In this document: positions 1-8,218 of the stretch, piece by piece
Position numbering within the stretch: the stretch's first letter is position 1
Layout of the letters: each line of letters opens with the position of its first letter
Notes under the pieces: model-generated
Seen by the model: the letters and a program-made list of their open reading frames with translations, nothing else
Database searches by the model: none
Told to the model about the DNA's origin: nothing
Source of the DNA: a virus
Strand: one strand, 5' to 3'
Length of the DNA: 55,705 nucleotides
IMG/VR virus record: IMGVR_UViG_3300042862_000096
Coordinates: 1 to 55,705 of that record
Made by a program: the position numbers and the translations under genes

Positions 1-19
1 CTTTTGTTAATTACACCCC
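1..19. repeat. Terminal 19-bp repeat (left)
   Basis: CTTTTGTTAATTACACCCC, identical to 55687-55705. Marks circular permutation or the assembly overlap of a circular genome. Confidence 0.9.
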
Positions 20-566
20 TGACCCTAATCAAGTCATTGGCGCTCATAGGAAATACGCTGACCCTTTGATGGAGTCTTTGCTGATCTACGCTTTACCTAT
101 AGTTAAAAAAAATACAGGGTTGCAACTTTTCCCGACCTATTCTGTTTATCGAACCTATGGCTCTGGGGATAAACTTGACCGCCATAAAGACAGACCAAGT
201 TGCGAAATAAGCATTTCGTTATGTTTAGGCTATAACTATGAAAATTCTGACCCTAATTATCGTTGGGGGTTAAATGTTGGAAACGAGGAGTTTTTTATGG
301 AAGTGGGAGATATGGTTATATACAGAGGTCTAGAGGTAGACCATTGGCGAGAACCTTTAGAAGGGGAGCAGGGGACTTGGCAAGTACAAGCCTTCTTGCA
401 TTACGTAAACGCTGAAGGTTTATATTGGCCTTTGAAATATGATGGAAAACCTTATTTAGGTTTGCCTGAAAAGTATATAAATAATGATTTACATGGCGCG
501 GCAGCCTCTATTTCACAAAGAAATTATACCGTTCCGTCTTTTTTTAACTTAATAAAGGAGAAATAA
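1..566 (+). CDS. 2-oxoglutarate/Fe(II) dioxygenase, C-terminal part (gene continues from 55581)
   Basis: The frame is open from base 1 and joins in frame to the reading frame starting at ATG 55581 across the 19-bp terminal overlap, giving a protein of about 223 aa. The metal-binding H-x-D is seen in RHKDRPSCEIS, and a distal His is in the EVDHWREPL segment, as in non-haem Fe(II)/2OG oxygenases of the prolyl-hydroxylase superfamily. The stop overlaps the start of the next oxygenase gene (TAATG), so the two are translationally coupled. The substrate cannot be read from sequence; phage homologues are common in aquatic viromes. An internal TTG/ATG near 66-69 could be mistaken for the start because the gene is cut by the window edge. 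Confidence 0.8.
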   Translation, partial: FVNYTPDPNQVIGAHRKYADPLMESLLIYALPIVKKNTGLQLFPTYSVYRTYGSGDKLDRHKDRPSCEISISLCLGYNYENSDPNYRWGLNVGNEEFFMEVGDMVIYRGLEVDHWREPLEGEQGTWQVQAFLHYVNAEGLYWPLKYDGKPYLGLPEKYINNDLHGAAASISQRNYTVPSFFNLIKEK

Positions 567-1174
567 TGCAATACATATACGGCGCAGATGTAGAACCTAC
601 AAAAATAATCGCTGGCGCTGTTTATATTTATGAAGGGGCTTGTGATAATTGGGAAACTATAATTAGCAGTATAGAAAAAGAAGTTGAAAATAAAGACTCT
701 GGGATATATTTCGAACCAGCCTCCACCCTTGATGGCAACACCCAAGGGCTCCGTAAAAATAAAATTATGTCTATTACAAGTTTCGCGAATAGAAAAAATG
801 AAACTTGTAGGCAAGTACATAATTACGTTGGCCTATTATTAAATGAACATCTTAAATCTTATTCTAAAGCATTCGAATGTAATTTCGGCGATCATGAAGG
901 TTATGGACTTTTGAAATATGAAGGGGCTACGTCAGATCATTATGATGCTCATTATGACGGGGGTCCAAATAATGGAAGATGGATTTCTGCCATACTCTAT
1001 TTGAATAATAATTATGAAGGTGGAGAATTAGAGTTCGTGGCTTTCAATGAAAAATATAAACCGAAAGCAGGAACTTTAGTTATATTTCCCTCTAATTACG
1101 CTTATCGTCACATCGCCCACTCAGTAACGAAAGGCACTAAATACGCAATAGTAACTTGGATAACTGGAAGTTAA
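566..1174 (+). CDS. 2-oxoglutarate/Fe(II) dioxygenase (prolyl 4-hydroxylase type)
   Basis: 202 aa. The P4H-type core is clear: H-x-D in DAHYDGG, the strand NYEGGELEF typical of the jelly roll, then FPSNYAYRHIAHSV carrying the distal His, and Lys/Thr residues near the C-terminus in the 2OG-binding position. The start ATG overlaps the upstream stop (TAATG) and has AAAGGAG just upstream at about 553-559. It ends one base before the convergent gene at 1175. Enzymes of this family hydroxylate protein side chains or nucleobases using O2 and 2-oxoglutarate; the target here is unknown. It forms a two-gene plus-strand operon with the gene crossing the ends. Confidence 0.85.
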   Translation: MQYIYGADVEPTKIIAGAVYIYEGACDNWETIISSIEKEVENKDSGIYFEPASTLDGNTQGLRKNKIMSITSFANRKNETCRQVHNYVGLLLNEHLKSYSKAFECNFGDHEGYGLLKYEGATSDHYDAHYDGGPNNGRWISAILYLNNNYEGGELEFVAFNEKYKPKAGTLVIFPSNYAYRHIAHSVTKGTKYAIVTWITGS

Positions 1175-1876
1175 TCAATCGAAAGATTTACTACTCCAAA
1201 AAAATTTTTTGTAACCTTCATAAAAAACCGTTTTAAGTTTGCTTAAATTTTTTACAACTTGCTGCTGGTCTATTTGGTCTCCTTTTTGCATTTGCCACTC
1301 ATCTCTCTTAAATGGAATAATCTGAACTAAAGGCGTGCCAGCAGGTATTATTCCTTCGAAATTTGAGTCTTTCAAAATAAAAGGAAAGTTTACTGGGTTT
1401 ACATACTCATCAGTATCAACAATTCCTTCAAAGATATTAAAATATGAGTTACTTCCATGTACAGGGTTTATGAATAAACAAGAATAACCTTTCGGAGTTT
1501 TAATTGACCATGGGTTTAGAAATTTAGGAACGCCTAATCCGTTGCTTGCGTAAGGGTGATTTACTAATTGCCGTTTATGGTGGAAATCGAAAGAAAAATT
1601 ATTACTGGCTTGTGAAACAACAAGTCCATCTGTTGTCTTCTCAATTGAAATTTCTTCATGAGTTACGATTACATACCCGCTAGTTAAAGCATCAAAAACT
1701 GGCATGCATTTTTTTATAGTAGAGGTTTTGTCTCCATTTATTATTTCTTTTGGTTTATCAGAAAAGTAAGGCTTTTGATTTTTGTACCAATCAGGTAAAA
1801 CTTTTTTACTTGGCTTCGGGTGATATTCAAGTTCGATATGAAAATTACCCACTTGAGTAAAAGTAATTTTGTGCAT
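1175..1876 (-). CDS. PDWYK-family conserved phage protein (paralogue of 17363-18031)
   Basis: 233 aa, function unknown. It is clearly homologous to the plus-strand protein at 17363-18031. Both have an N-terminal beta strand followed by PDWYK, a CxPxxDxLTxGY stretch, a middle NPWSI/NSIWSP segment, and a C-terminal GTPLVQIIPFKRDEW / GTPMYQLIPLAREDW motif. This resembles an uncharacterised family seen in aquatic phages (possibly DUF6065; I am not certain of the name). The ending GxPxxQxIPxxRxxW suggests a compact beta fold such as a cupin, but that is inference. It is the last minus-strand gene after the tail-fibre run and converges with the oxygenase pair. Confidence 0.6.
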   Translation of the reverse strand: MHKITFTQVGNFHIELEYHPKPSKKVLPDWYKNQKPYFSDKPKEIINGDKTSTIKKCMPVFDALTSGYVIVTHEEISIEKTTDGLVVSQASNNFSFDFHHKRQLVNHPYASNGLGVPKFLNPWSIKTPKGYSCLFINPVHGSNSYFNIFEGIVDTDEYVNPVNFPFILKDSNFEGIIPAGTPLVQIIPFKRDEWQMQKGDQIDQQQVVKNLSKLKTVFYEGYKKFFWSSKSFD

Positions 1877-1890
1877 GCGGCAATATTATA

Positions 1891-2208
1891 CTATTCAGCA
1901 ACCTGCCAAGTCTTATCAGCCTCGTTCCAAACTGTGTAAGCAATTCGGTTCACCTCATCTATCGGTGGGGGAGCGACTGGGGGTAGCCACTGTTTAATTG
2001 TGCTGTCCCATGTCCATGAAGGATAAGGTTGAATTTTCTCTTCTATTTCTTGATTATGGTTAACACCTTCATACTCAGTCAATTTCCGACCTTCAGTGCC
2101 TCCATGTAATTCTACAAATTGATTTATTTCCCCTGTTGAGGGTTCATGATCGAAATGAATAGCGTTTAATACTTTTCCGTCTTTCAATATCGCTACTATG
2201 GAGTCCAT
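1891..2208 (-). CDS. Small tail-fibre-associated protein
   Basis: 105 aa, overlapping the end of the glycine-rich fibre gene by 13 nt. It has a YPSWTWDSTIKQWLPPV segment like those found in small proteins encoded after phage tail-fibre genes, and the C-terminal half contains a second tryptophan-rich strand (VWNEADKTWQVAE). A role in fibre assembly or as a fibre-tip component is suggested by position only. No enzymatic motif is visible. Confidence 0.55.
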   Translation of the reverse strand: MDSIVAILKDGKVLNAIHFDHEPSTGEINQFVELHGGTEGRKLTEYEGVNHNQEIEEKIQPYPSWTWDSTIKQWLPPVAPPPIDEVNRIAYTVWNEADKTWQVAE

Positions 2209-3089
2209 TTAAGCACCAATATCTTTCCGGCTTCTCCTGCGGTAACTTGTACGAAAGTCGGGTTGCCTCTTCCACCTTGACCGCCCCTACCAGCCTCAAG
2301 TTTTGTTCTAGTTGCAGGATTATATACATTTGTGGCAGGGTCTCCTGTAGGCGTTCCCGCAGCACCAGTCGTAGCACCAACATTATCCGAGCCCCCACTG
2401 CCACCAACGCCTCCGTTTGCTGTTAATGAAAAACCTGTAGATGTTCCTCCAGTTCCTCCAACGCCTCCTGCTCCTGGCGATGTACCATTATTTCCTATTA
2501 CGCCTCCTGCACCTGCAGTTAAACTATAAGTTCCTGTTAATGCTATAGCAGTGTTGTTGTGAGCAACTCCTCCAACTCCACCATTTCCGCCTTGTCCGAT
2601 ACCAGCCCAACCGCCTTGTCCGCCACCGCCACCGCCACCGCCAACTACGACTACATGTGCGTATTGGCCAGCAGTGTAATTACCTGCGGTGCCGCCTGAT
2701 GTTTCATAATTTCCGCTAGATAATCTAGATAGAGTTATTGTTCCGCCATCAGCAGTAATTTTTGGATTTACTTTGTTGATTGTTAAGTCACTAGATGTGG
2801 ATGCTTGCGCTGTCCAACGCCCGATCGCAGAAGCAATAGTCGTATTTCCAGATGCCGTAGTAACAGCAATTTCTGCGAGTAAAGCATCATTAGTTCCATA
2901 TACGAACACAGTAACAGTTCCAGTAGAGCAAACAAGAGAATAAGTTCCTGCTTCGTTGAAAGACGAATCTAGCCATTCATAGGTTGTACCTACTTCAAAA
3001 ATTTCAGCATTCAACGCCCTAGTGTTTATACTCTCTTGGATAGTAACAAGCGGGTTGATAAAATTACTTCCGTTTTGAGCAACAGCCAT
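2196..3089 (-). CDS. Glycine-rich tail fibre protein
   Basis: 297 aa. The N-terminal half is beta-rich and Thr/Ser-rich. From about residue 145 there is a run of eight glycines followed by repeated GGxGG units, the low-complexity poly-glycine pattern of phage receptor-binding fibre tips. The start overlaps the upstream stop. It is the distal member of a run of small fibre genes (5322 to 1891) and the most likely receptor-contacting component. The glycine-rich codons make this stretch locally GC-richer than its neighbours. Confidence 0.7.
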   Translation of the reverse strand: MAVAQNGSNFINPLVTIQESINTRALNAEIFEVGTTYEWLDSSFNEAGTYSLVCSTGTVTVFVYGTNDALLAEIAVTTASGNTTIASAIGRWTAQASTSSDLTINKVNPKITADGGTITLSRLSSGNYETSGGTAGNYTAGQYAHVVVVGGGGGGGGQGGWAGIGQGGNGGVGGVAHNNTAIALTGTYSLTAGAGGVIGNNGTSPGAGGVGGTGGTSTGFSLTANGGVGGSGGSDNVGATTGAAGTPTGDPATNVYNPATRTKLEAGRGGQGGRGNPTFVQVTAGEAGKILVLKWTP

Positions 3090-3415
3090 TAGGCGATCTC
3101 ACTTCCGAAGGCGTTAAATGATTGACTTGCTGAAGAAGCATAAACAGTAATTACATCCGCTGCATTTAGAGTGGCGCCAATAGTATAAGAGTGATTAGCG
3201 TTCGCTGGTAACGCAACATCATAAGCAATATAGTGTTTAGCGGCCAAACTCTCACCATCAGGGCGAATAGCAATTCGATAAGACCCTGCTGTTGTTTGGT
3301 TACATACAGTAATAGTTGATATTACAGTTTCAGTTGCTGAAGGTACTGTGTAAAGAGTAGTAGCCGTTGTTGCGCTTGGATTTGATTGTCCGAGCACTTT
3401 GTAAGTAGTTGCCAT
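3089..3415 (-). CDS. Small beta-sandwich virion protein (paralogue of 54713-55018 and 55018-55320)
   Basis: 108 aa. The pattern TTLYTVPSATETVISTITVCN followed by a central polar strand and a C-terminal VYASS/FNAFGSEIA is shared with two tandem genes at the other end of the map (TLYTVPASTTTVVTSIVVNN; TLYTTPSATTTVVTEITVSN). The fold is predicted as a small immunoglobulin-like beta sandwich. Short proteins like this accompany tail-fibre or head-decoration genes in actinophages. The exact location in the virion is inferred from the neighbouring fibre genes. Confidence 0.6.
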   Translation of the reverse strand: MATTYKVLGQSNPSATTATTLYTVPSATETVISTITVCNQTTAGSYRIAIRPDGESLAAKHYIAYDVALPANANHSYTIGATLNAADVITVYASSASQSFNAFGSEIA

Positions 3416-3418
3416 GGT

Positions 3419-4096
3419 TTAGCCTCCTATGAATAAGAACGAGTTTAGCACGCCAGTAGTTAAAGATTGTGCTGTAACTAGGCTTGCCGACGAGGAAATT
3501 GACGCGTTTTCAGTTTGGGTTTGGTAGGTATTGAAAAAACTTGGAACTGTGGTCCAAGTAATAGTAGTTAATGCGGTATAAGTGGCTGCTCGGGCATTTA
3601 AGGCAGTATAAGAAGCATTGCCGTATTCAAAGTATTGATATCGACCACTAAATACATAACTTGAGAGTGCTTGGTTTATTTGTCCATCTAAGACATCTAT
3701 GTTGGCTGTAAGAACTCCGAATAGAGAATCTGAAACTAATCCTACATAAGTTTCAGCAGTTATTGCAGGACTTATGTCTGCTAAGTTAAGAGTTCCAGCG
3801 GTTGTGTAGGGCAAACTAATTGTATAAGTCCTGCCTTTGGGAAAGGCTTCTTCGACTGTAATTGTATAGGGAATTGGGACAAGGTCTGGGTCATTGGTAG
3901 CAGGAAGAGTTGTGCTAAAAGAGCCATTAGCATCTAAAGTAACTGACTTAGTAGAAGGAACTATCATTTGATTATCTGTACCATTTTGAATTAAATCACT
4001 CAAAGTAAATTTAACTTGCCCACTAATAGCAGCACCAGTATAATCAACGAAGTTTCCTGCTACTGCAACAGTAGTTATTGCTGCACCCAAAGCCAT
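3419..4096 (-). CDS. Tail fibre / minor tail protein
   Basis: 225 aa. The N-terminal about 125 residues are homologous to the 4289-4828 product (VDYTGAAISGQVKFTL; LDANGSFSTTLPATNDPD; then an Arg-Tyr/Phe strand and LADISPAI). This carbohydrate-binding-like beta domain is frequent in actinophage minor tail proteins. The C-terminal half is less ordered and ends in VLNSFLFIGG, similar to the ends of neighbouring fibre proteins. The start overlaps nothing upstream, but its own ATG lies one base from the previous gene's stop (4096). It is part of the duplicated fibre cassette. Confidence 0.65.
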   Translation of the reverse strand: MALGAAITTVAVAGNFVDYTGAAISGQVKFTLSDLIQNGTDNQMIVPSTKSVTLDANGSFSTTLPATNDPDLVPIPYTITVEEAFPKGRTYTISLPYTTAGTLNLADISPAITAETYVGLVSDSLFGVLTANIDVLDGQINQALSSYVFSGRYQYFEYGNASYTALNARAATYTALTTITWTTVPSFFNTYQTQTENASISSSASLVTAQSLTTGVLNSFLFIGG

Positions 4097-4287
4097 TACC
4101 CAACACCTCCTAAAAATGGATTAGCAACTAAAGGTGCAAGTGCTTGTATTGCTGCTAAATCGCTGATTACATCTGCGCTTGCAACATTTATAGCAGTTGA
4201 AATAGTTCCACCAATATTAGTCACTGGTGTTATTCCGTCCATAATTGCGTCATAAGTTGTAAATGTTGCGATTGCTACATTAGCCAT
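4096..4287 (-). CDS. Short fibre-cassette protein
   Basis: 63 aa, Ala/Ile/Thr-rich, with no domain recognised. It ends in PLVANPFLGGVG, a hydrophobic Phe-Leu-Gly terminus reminiscent of the FLLMG ends of the adjacent genes. Its stop overlaps the start of the downstream fibre gene by one base. It is probably a virion-associated peptide because it lies inside the tightly packed fibre operon. Alternatively it could be a remnant of a larger fibre gene. Confidence 0.5.
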   Translation of the reverse strand: MANVAIATFTTYDAIMDGITPVTNIGGTISTAINVASADVISDLAAIQALAPLVANPFLGGVG

Positions 4288-4288
4288 T

Positions 4289-4828
4289 TTATAGTCCCAT
4301 CAATAAATAAGGGCTTAAAGATACTTTTTGTATATTTCCTACTTCATTACTTGCTAGCGTGGCATTAGCCGTAGCGGTATCGGCAATAGTTTCTGCACTA
4401 TCTAAAGTAGAAAAGGTTCCGTTAGCACCATTATATTTTGCTAAAAGAGTATTATATTGAGTAGTTGTTACGAAACCTGCTGCTTCAGAACTGCTTACTG
4501 CTTCAGATAAGTCAGATAAGTCATAGGTGGCTGTTCCTGAAGGTAGAGTAACAAAGAAGTCTCGCCCACCACCAAAAATCTCTTCTATTCTATAAGCGAT
4601 AGGGTTAGGCGTATAATCTGTATCGTTAGTTACTGGCAAGGTTACAGTAAAAGCACCATTGCCGTCTAAAACTTTAGTTATGGCTTGTCCTACTACTATT
4701 TGATTTTGGTCAGTATCTATAACATTACATATAGGAGTAAAACGAATTAAACCAACTTGCGCTGCGCCAGTAATATCGACGTAAGTTCCGTTTAATACAC
4801 AGGTAGAGATGTCGCCACTTAAAGCCAC
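4289..4828 (-). CDS. Tail fibre / minor tail protein
   Basis: 179 aa, paralogue of the protein at 3419-4096 over its N-terminal 120 residues (VDITGAAQVGLIRFTP; LDGNGAFTVTLPVTNDTD; then YRIEEIF and LSDLSEAV). The C-terminal part is a helical Asn/Ala/Thr-rich segment that ends in SLSPYLLMGL. The duplication suggests modular growth of the receptor-binding apparatus. Confidence 0.65.
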   Translation of the reverse strand: MALSGDISTCVLNGTYVDITGAAQVGLIRFTPICNVIDTDQNQIVVGQAITKVLDGNGAFTVTLPVTNDTDYTPNPIAYRIEEIFGGGRDFFVTLPSGTATYDLSDLSEAVSSSEAAGFVTTTQYNTLLAKYNGANGTFSTLDSAETIADTATANATLASNEVGNIQKVSLSPYLLMGL

Positions 4829-4837
4829 TTTGAACTC

Positions 4838-5047
4838 CTAACCCATTAACAAAAAGGAATCAAATCCTCCTGCTGCTGCTGATGCCCATTTTACTCCGCC
4901 TGACTCATTAGAATCTGCTGTGAGGACTGTGCCGTTTGCGCCAACGCTTAATTTCGCTACGGTGTTATCGGCTGTAGCAACAAACATATCACCCTTGCTA
5001 TCTACAAGAACTTGAGGAACTGGATACTGAATAATCGAAATAGCCAT
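4838..5047 (-). CDS. Short fibre-cassette protein ending in FLLMG
   Basis: 69 aa. It contains DSKGDMFVATADNTVAKL, a beta motif common in phage fibre N- or C-domains, and a VKWASAAAGG segment, and it terminates in FDSFLLMG. The terminus matches the ends of the neighbouring fibre proteins (YLLMGL, FLFIGG). It is likely a structural peptide; no enzymatic motif is visible. Confidence 0.55.
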   Translation of the reverse strand: MAISIIQYPVPQVLVDSKGDMFVATADNTVAKLSVGANGTVLTADSNESGGVKWASAAAGGFDSFLLMG

Positions 5048-5049
5048 GA

Positions 5050-5322
5050 TTAAACTCCTTGTCGGATAACGCCAACTGTTTGAGTGCTTGAAGCGACTAC
5101 GCCATAAATACCTTCGCCGTCTTGTAATTCAATAGCGAAAGCGGTTCCTGCTAAAAGTAAAAAGCCATAAGAGGCTGTGGTAACACCTGTACCACCGATA
5201 TAAACACTTTGCCCATTGGTTGGGTTCTGTACTAAAACTGTTTGTCCATCTCGACCTGCGCCTGTGGCAGAAAGTAAGGTAGCAGTAGTACCTACTGAAA
5301 CTTGTGCGTGAGTTAATGCCAT
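5050..5322 (-). CDS. Small virion protein (decoration or fibre-base type)
   Basis: 90 aa, beta-rich, with TTATLLSATGAGRDGQTVLVQNP and a VYIGGTGVT turn. This pattern is seen in short phage structural proteins that form a beta barrel around Gly/Thr turns. It is preceded by a good AAAGGAG Shine-Dalgarno. It lies between the capsid block and the fibre block, so either decoration protein or tail component is possible. Confidence 0.55.
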   Translation of the reverse strand: MALTHAQVSVGTTATLLSATGAGRDGQTVLVQNPTNGQSVYIGGTGVTTASYGFLLLAGTAFAIELQDGEGIYGVVASSTQTVGVIRQGV

Positions 5323-5393
5323 AGTTGCTCCTTTAGGAAAGAGCGATACTTCATTTCTGAAGTACCACCCTTTCTAAATAATTAAGTAAATCT

Positions 5394-5792
5394 TTAGGCT
5401 ATACGGTAAATTGATACTGTCGTTGGGGCAGTTACAACTACTTCCCAGCGAGATGCTTGTCCAGCAGTCGCGGCAGTTGTTGCAAGTCCTACGATTGTTA
5501 CACCAGTTCCACCAGCCAAAGTAGCAACGTATGCTGCTAAGTTGATATAACTGAATTTAACGCTTGTTCCTACAACTGCACCTAGTTCTGCAATAAGAGC
5601 AGCAGCAGTTGGTGTTGTAATAGTTCTTGCTGTTGTAAGAGTTGCAGTATTAATACCACCAAGAATACCTGCTGTTGTAAGTACCATTGAGGTACCATCA
5701 GCGATATTTGTTACTGACCTAAGTTGCTTTAATTGACTTTTAACAGTAAGTCCGCCAACAACCGCATTACCTCGCGTAATTTGATTAAACAT
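5394..5792 (-). CDS. Putative capsid-associated structural protein
   Basis: 132 aa, Ala/Thr/Val-rich, with long predicted beta strands (AALIAELGAVVGTSVKFSYI, and GVTIVGLATTAA). It lies directly downstream of the major capsid gene after a strong hairpin. It resembles the abundant small beta structural proteins that follow major capsid genes in other phages. No specific family was recognised. Confidence 0.5.
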   Translation of the reverse strand: MFNQITRGNAVVGGLTVKSQLKQLRSVTNIADGTSMVLTTAGILGGINTATLTTARTITTPTAAALIAELGAVVGTSVKFSYINLAAYVATLAGGTGVTIVGLATTAATAGQASRWEVVVTAPTTVSIYRIA

Positions 5793-5811
5793 ATTTCTCC
5801 TTATTTTGGAG

Positions 5812-5838
5812 AGGGAGAGGGTTTTAGTCCCCCTCCCT
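5812..5838 (-). terminator. Strong intercistronic hairpin after the major capsid gene
   Basis: Minus-strand RNA AGGGAGGGGG, a 7-nt loop, then CCCUCUCCCU forms a 10-bp stem with one G-U pair. It sits in the 57-nt gap after the major capsid stop. No U-tract follows, so it may act as an mRNA 3'-end stabiliser or a partial terminator, limiting read-through from the abundant capsid message. Confidence 0.6.
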
Positions 5839-5849
5839 ACTCAATTTAA

Positions 5850-6827
5850 TTAAGCGACTACTGAATCCCAGAACCAACCTAGATCAGAAGCAATAACTTT
5901 ATTGTCAAAAGCCATTTCTCCTTCAATACGGTCTGCCTTGAGAGATTCCATACGGAATGAACTTACGCCGATTGTTGAACCGATACCGCCTGATACGCCT
6001 GTCCATGAGAAAGAGTATCCAGCAGAAGGAGTCAACAAGCCTGGTGTTGGAGCAACATAAGCAAGAAGGGCTTTCTTTCCAGAAGTAAATGAATACGCCT
6101 GTGAAGCACCTTCGTTGTTTGTAGCCTTAACACCTTTAGAGATGATAACGCGAGGAATATCAAACATTGCTGCCAACATATCAGCAGTAATAGTCTGTGC
6201 AGATGTGTACTTGATACGATCTACGATATCAGGGTGATTCTTTAGTGCACGGAATACATCGTATCCCAATACTAAAGTGTTTGGTTCCATACCAGTTGTT
6301 GAAAGAATACCTGCCTTAGCGTCTTCGATATCATCAATTGGGTCTGAAGCAGCATAGTCTGACCATTGCTTTACTTCGTTTGATGAAGGAGAACCTGAAA
6401 CGCCATCATAATCGTTAGCCCAGATACCGCCAGCAAAGAAGTCTGTGTTCCATTGGATTTCTTTACGAAGCATTAAACGACGAGTTACAAACTCTGTTGC
6501 CTCGCGTAGTGGATTCAATGGTGCATCTGCGTTAGCAACAGTCTGATCATCTACGTCCTTATGGAACGCAAATACATCTGCACTGTAGTTACCAGTTGAT
6601 AGACCATAACCTCCACCAGCAGATTCAGTTCCACCTGCTCGGCGTTGAGCCTCGTCACGGAACCAATCGTTCTTGGTGTAGGTAAAGAATTTGTCAGACT
6701 TCTTGTCCACAGGAATTACTGGGAACACCTTGTCTGCAATAAAGTTGTCTTGATTTTGTAGATATGCTACTGAAATGTTTGTCAGAATCGCATCTACGTG
6801 AACTGAGTTAATACTTGGTTGTGGCAT
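5850..6827 (-). CDS. Major capsid protein
   Basis: 325 aa. It begins MPQPSINSVHVD and has the organisation of HK97-fold major capsid proteins of the lambda-gpE-like type: an N-terminal arm with FIADKVFPVIPVDKKSDKFF, a spine-helix region (REATEFVTRRLMLRKEIQW), and a peripheral domain with NTLVLGYDVFRALKNHPDI and a C-terminal IASDLGWFWDSVVA strand. Gene order scaffold, decoration, major capsid supports the call. It is probably proteolysed little or not at all, since the N-terminus lacks a long delta domain. The gene is preceded by an AAGGAG-like ribosome-binding site. Confidence 0.88.
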   Translation of the reverse strand: MPQPSINSVHVDAILTNISVAYLQNQDNFIADKVFPVIPVDKKSDKFFTYTKNDWFRDEAQRRAGGTESAGGGYGLSTGNYSADVFAFHKDVDDQTVANADAPLNPLREATEFVTRRLMLRKEIQWNTDFFAGGIWANDYDGVSGSPSSNEVKQWSDYAASDPIDDIEDAKAGILSTTGMEPNTLVLGYDVFRALKNHPDIVDRIKYTSAQTITADMLAAMFDIPRVIISKGVKATNNEGASQAYSFTSGKKALLAYVAPTPGLLTPSAGYSFSWTGVSGGIGSTIGVSSFRMESLKADRIEGEMAFDNKVIASDLGWFWDSVVA

Positions 6828-6838
6828 GAGTTGGCTCC

Positions 6839-7228
6839 TTAGTTGGCTCTAGTTGGGTTAGCACAGTTAATTACCGCTGTGATTACGTCATTACTTGCGC
6901 CACCTGAGATAGCGGTTCCAACAACATACTTAGTTGTATCTGTCGTAGCAAGAACGCTTGCTTTTGCTGCGGAAGTTACACCTAGTATGTCACCGATAGC
7001 AATAGTTGCTCCAGCGACTAACTTAGTTCCACCAACGATAAGAATTTCTGCTTCTTGTCCTGATGTTGGGGCGTTCTGCAATACACCGATTGGAATATCG
7101 GTTGCTGCTGAACAAGTAACAACTGTGTCAGTTGTACTCAATTTAACAAAAGTATATTGAAGGGCTGATAAATCGGCTCCTGCAACTCTTGTAATTTTTA
7201 CTGAATAATTACTAAATTCAAATGCCAT
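6839..7228 (-). CDS. Head decoration protein
   Basis: 129 aa from ATG 7228, which follows AAAGGTG and overlaps the end of the scaffold region; an in-frame ATG 12 nt earlier is less likely. The protein is a small beta barrel with IPIGVLQNAPTSGQEAEILI and KLVAGATIAIGDILGVT. These are typical of capsid decoration / head-stabilisation proteins in which a Gly-rich turn is followed by a barrel. Its position between scaffold and major capsid agrees. Confidence 0.7.
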   Translation of the reverse strand: MAFEFSNYSVKITRVAGADLSALQYTFVKLSTTDTVVTCSAATDIPIGVLQNAPTSGQEAEILIVGGTKLVAGATIAIGDILGVTSAAKASVLATTDTTKYVVGTAISGGASNDVITAVINCANPTRAN

Positions 7229-7229
7229 T

Positions 7230-8135
7230 TTATTTAGCACCTTTCTCTGTTAGGTATTGGCTGTATAAATCTGGGTTAGCAATAACAGCACTTGAGAAGG
7301 CTTGCTCGAAAGTTACGCCTTTTTTGGTTTCTGTTACTGATTTAGCCAAAGATGTTAATTGGTCATAAGCACTTCCAGATGCTGGATTTACTGACTTACC
7401 AATTTCTGCAAAGATATTCGCTGACTCTGCTTGTGCATTAACTGAAGAAAGTGCTTCTTCAACTGACTTAGCAAGGTCTGAATTAACTTCTGCTAATTGA
7501 CGAAGTGCTGGACCGATTTTTTCAGCATCAAGACCTAAGAACTTCCAAGCCTTTGCTTTCTCGACTGCTTCTTCATCTGCGCGAGCAATTCTTTCTGACT
7601 TTAGAACTAATTCGATTTCTGCTACACGAGTTTGTGCTTCTTTCGCAGACTTCTCCATAGATTCTAACATTTCACGAATTGGCTCTGGTGCTGATTTAAT
7701 AAGTGAAGTAATATCTTCTTTCTTCATCTCATCATCTTCAGGTTTCATCATTTTTGCTAATTTTTTATTAGCCTTGTCTAACTCTTCTTCAAGGTCAGCA
7801 ATTTTTTTCATCATGTCGTCGTAAGACATTTTCTTCTTGTCTTCGTCTTCATACATATTTTTCTTTTTTTCATCTTCGCGCATTGACTTTTGGGTATCGT
7901 CTTCATGCACAGACTTTTGTGTTTCGTCTTGGGCCATAGTTTCCTCCTCAGTACCTTTCTGGTACAGACTTTCATCTGAGTTATTATCTTGTTTGTTTAG
8001 GTCTGAAAGAAGGTCGTCCATGCCAGTCAAATTATCTGACTTGATGACTAACCAACCTTCATGAAGATGAGCAGGGTGGTCAACTCCAGATGCTTCTTCT
8101 ATATTCAAAGAAACCATCTTGCGGGCTTTGGCCAT
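7230..8135 (-). CDS. Capsid scaffolding protein
   Basis: 301 aa. The first 35 residues (EASGVDHPAHLHEGWLVIKS) resemble the N-terminus of XkdF/scaffold proteins. Residues about 45-130 are extremely charged and rich in Asp/Glu/Lys/Met. A coiled coil follows (DMMKKIADLEEELDKANKKL and EAQTRVAEIELVLKSERIAR), and the C-terminal end YSQYLTEKGAK is short and basic. Charge, coiled coil and position immediately upstream of decoration and major capsid genes are diagnostic of a scaffold. It would direct procapsid assembly and then leave or be degraded. Confidence 0.75.
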   Translation of the reverse strand: MAKARKMVSLNIEEASGVDHPAHLHEGWLVIKSDNLTGMDDLLSDLNKQDNNSDESLYQKGTEEETMAQDETQKSVHEDDTQKSMREDEKKKNMYEDEDKKKMSYDDMMKKIADLEEELDKANKKLAKMMKPEDDEMKKEDITSLIKSAPEPIREMLESMEKSAKEAQTRVAEIELVLKSERIARADEEAVEKAKAWKFLGLDAEKIGPALRQLAEVNSDLAKSVEEALSSVNAQAESANIFAEIGKSVNPASGSAYDQLTSLAKSVTETKKGVTFEQAFSSAVIANPDLYSQYLTEKGAK

Positions 8136-8149
8136 TCTAACTCCCGTTC

Positions 8150-8183
8150 ATTATAGATAGTTTGACATCGTGCCTCTATCTAA
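8150..8183 (-). promoter_or_regulatory. Candidate promoter region of capsid operon with inverted repeat
   Basis: A perfect TATAAT (minus strand, 8150-8155) lies 15 nt before the scaffold start. A convincing -35 is absent. It overlaps an inverted repeat TAGATAG / CTATCTA (8154-8183, minus strand). Either a weak capsid promoter controlled by a regulator or an intercistronic hairpin would fit. Confidence 0.35.
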
Positions 8184-8218
8184 CTTCTAAGAATAACACA
8201 CGATAGGGTTTATTTTAT

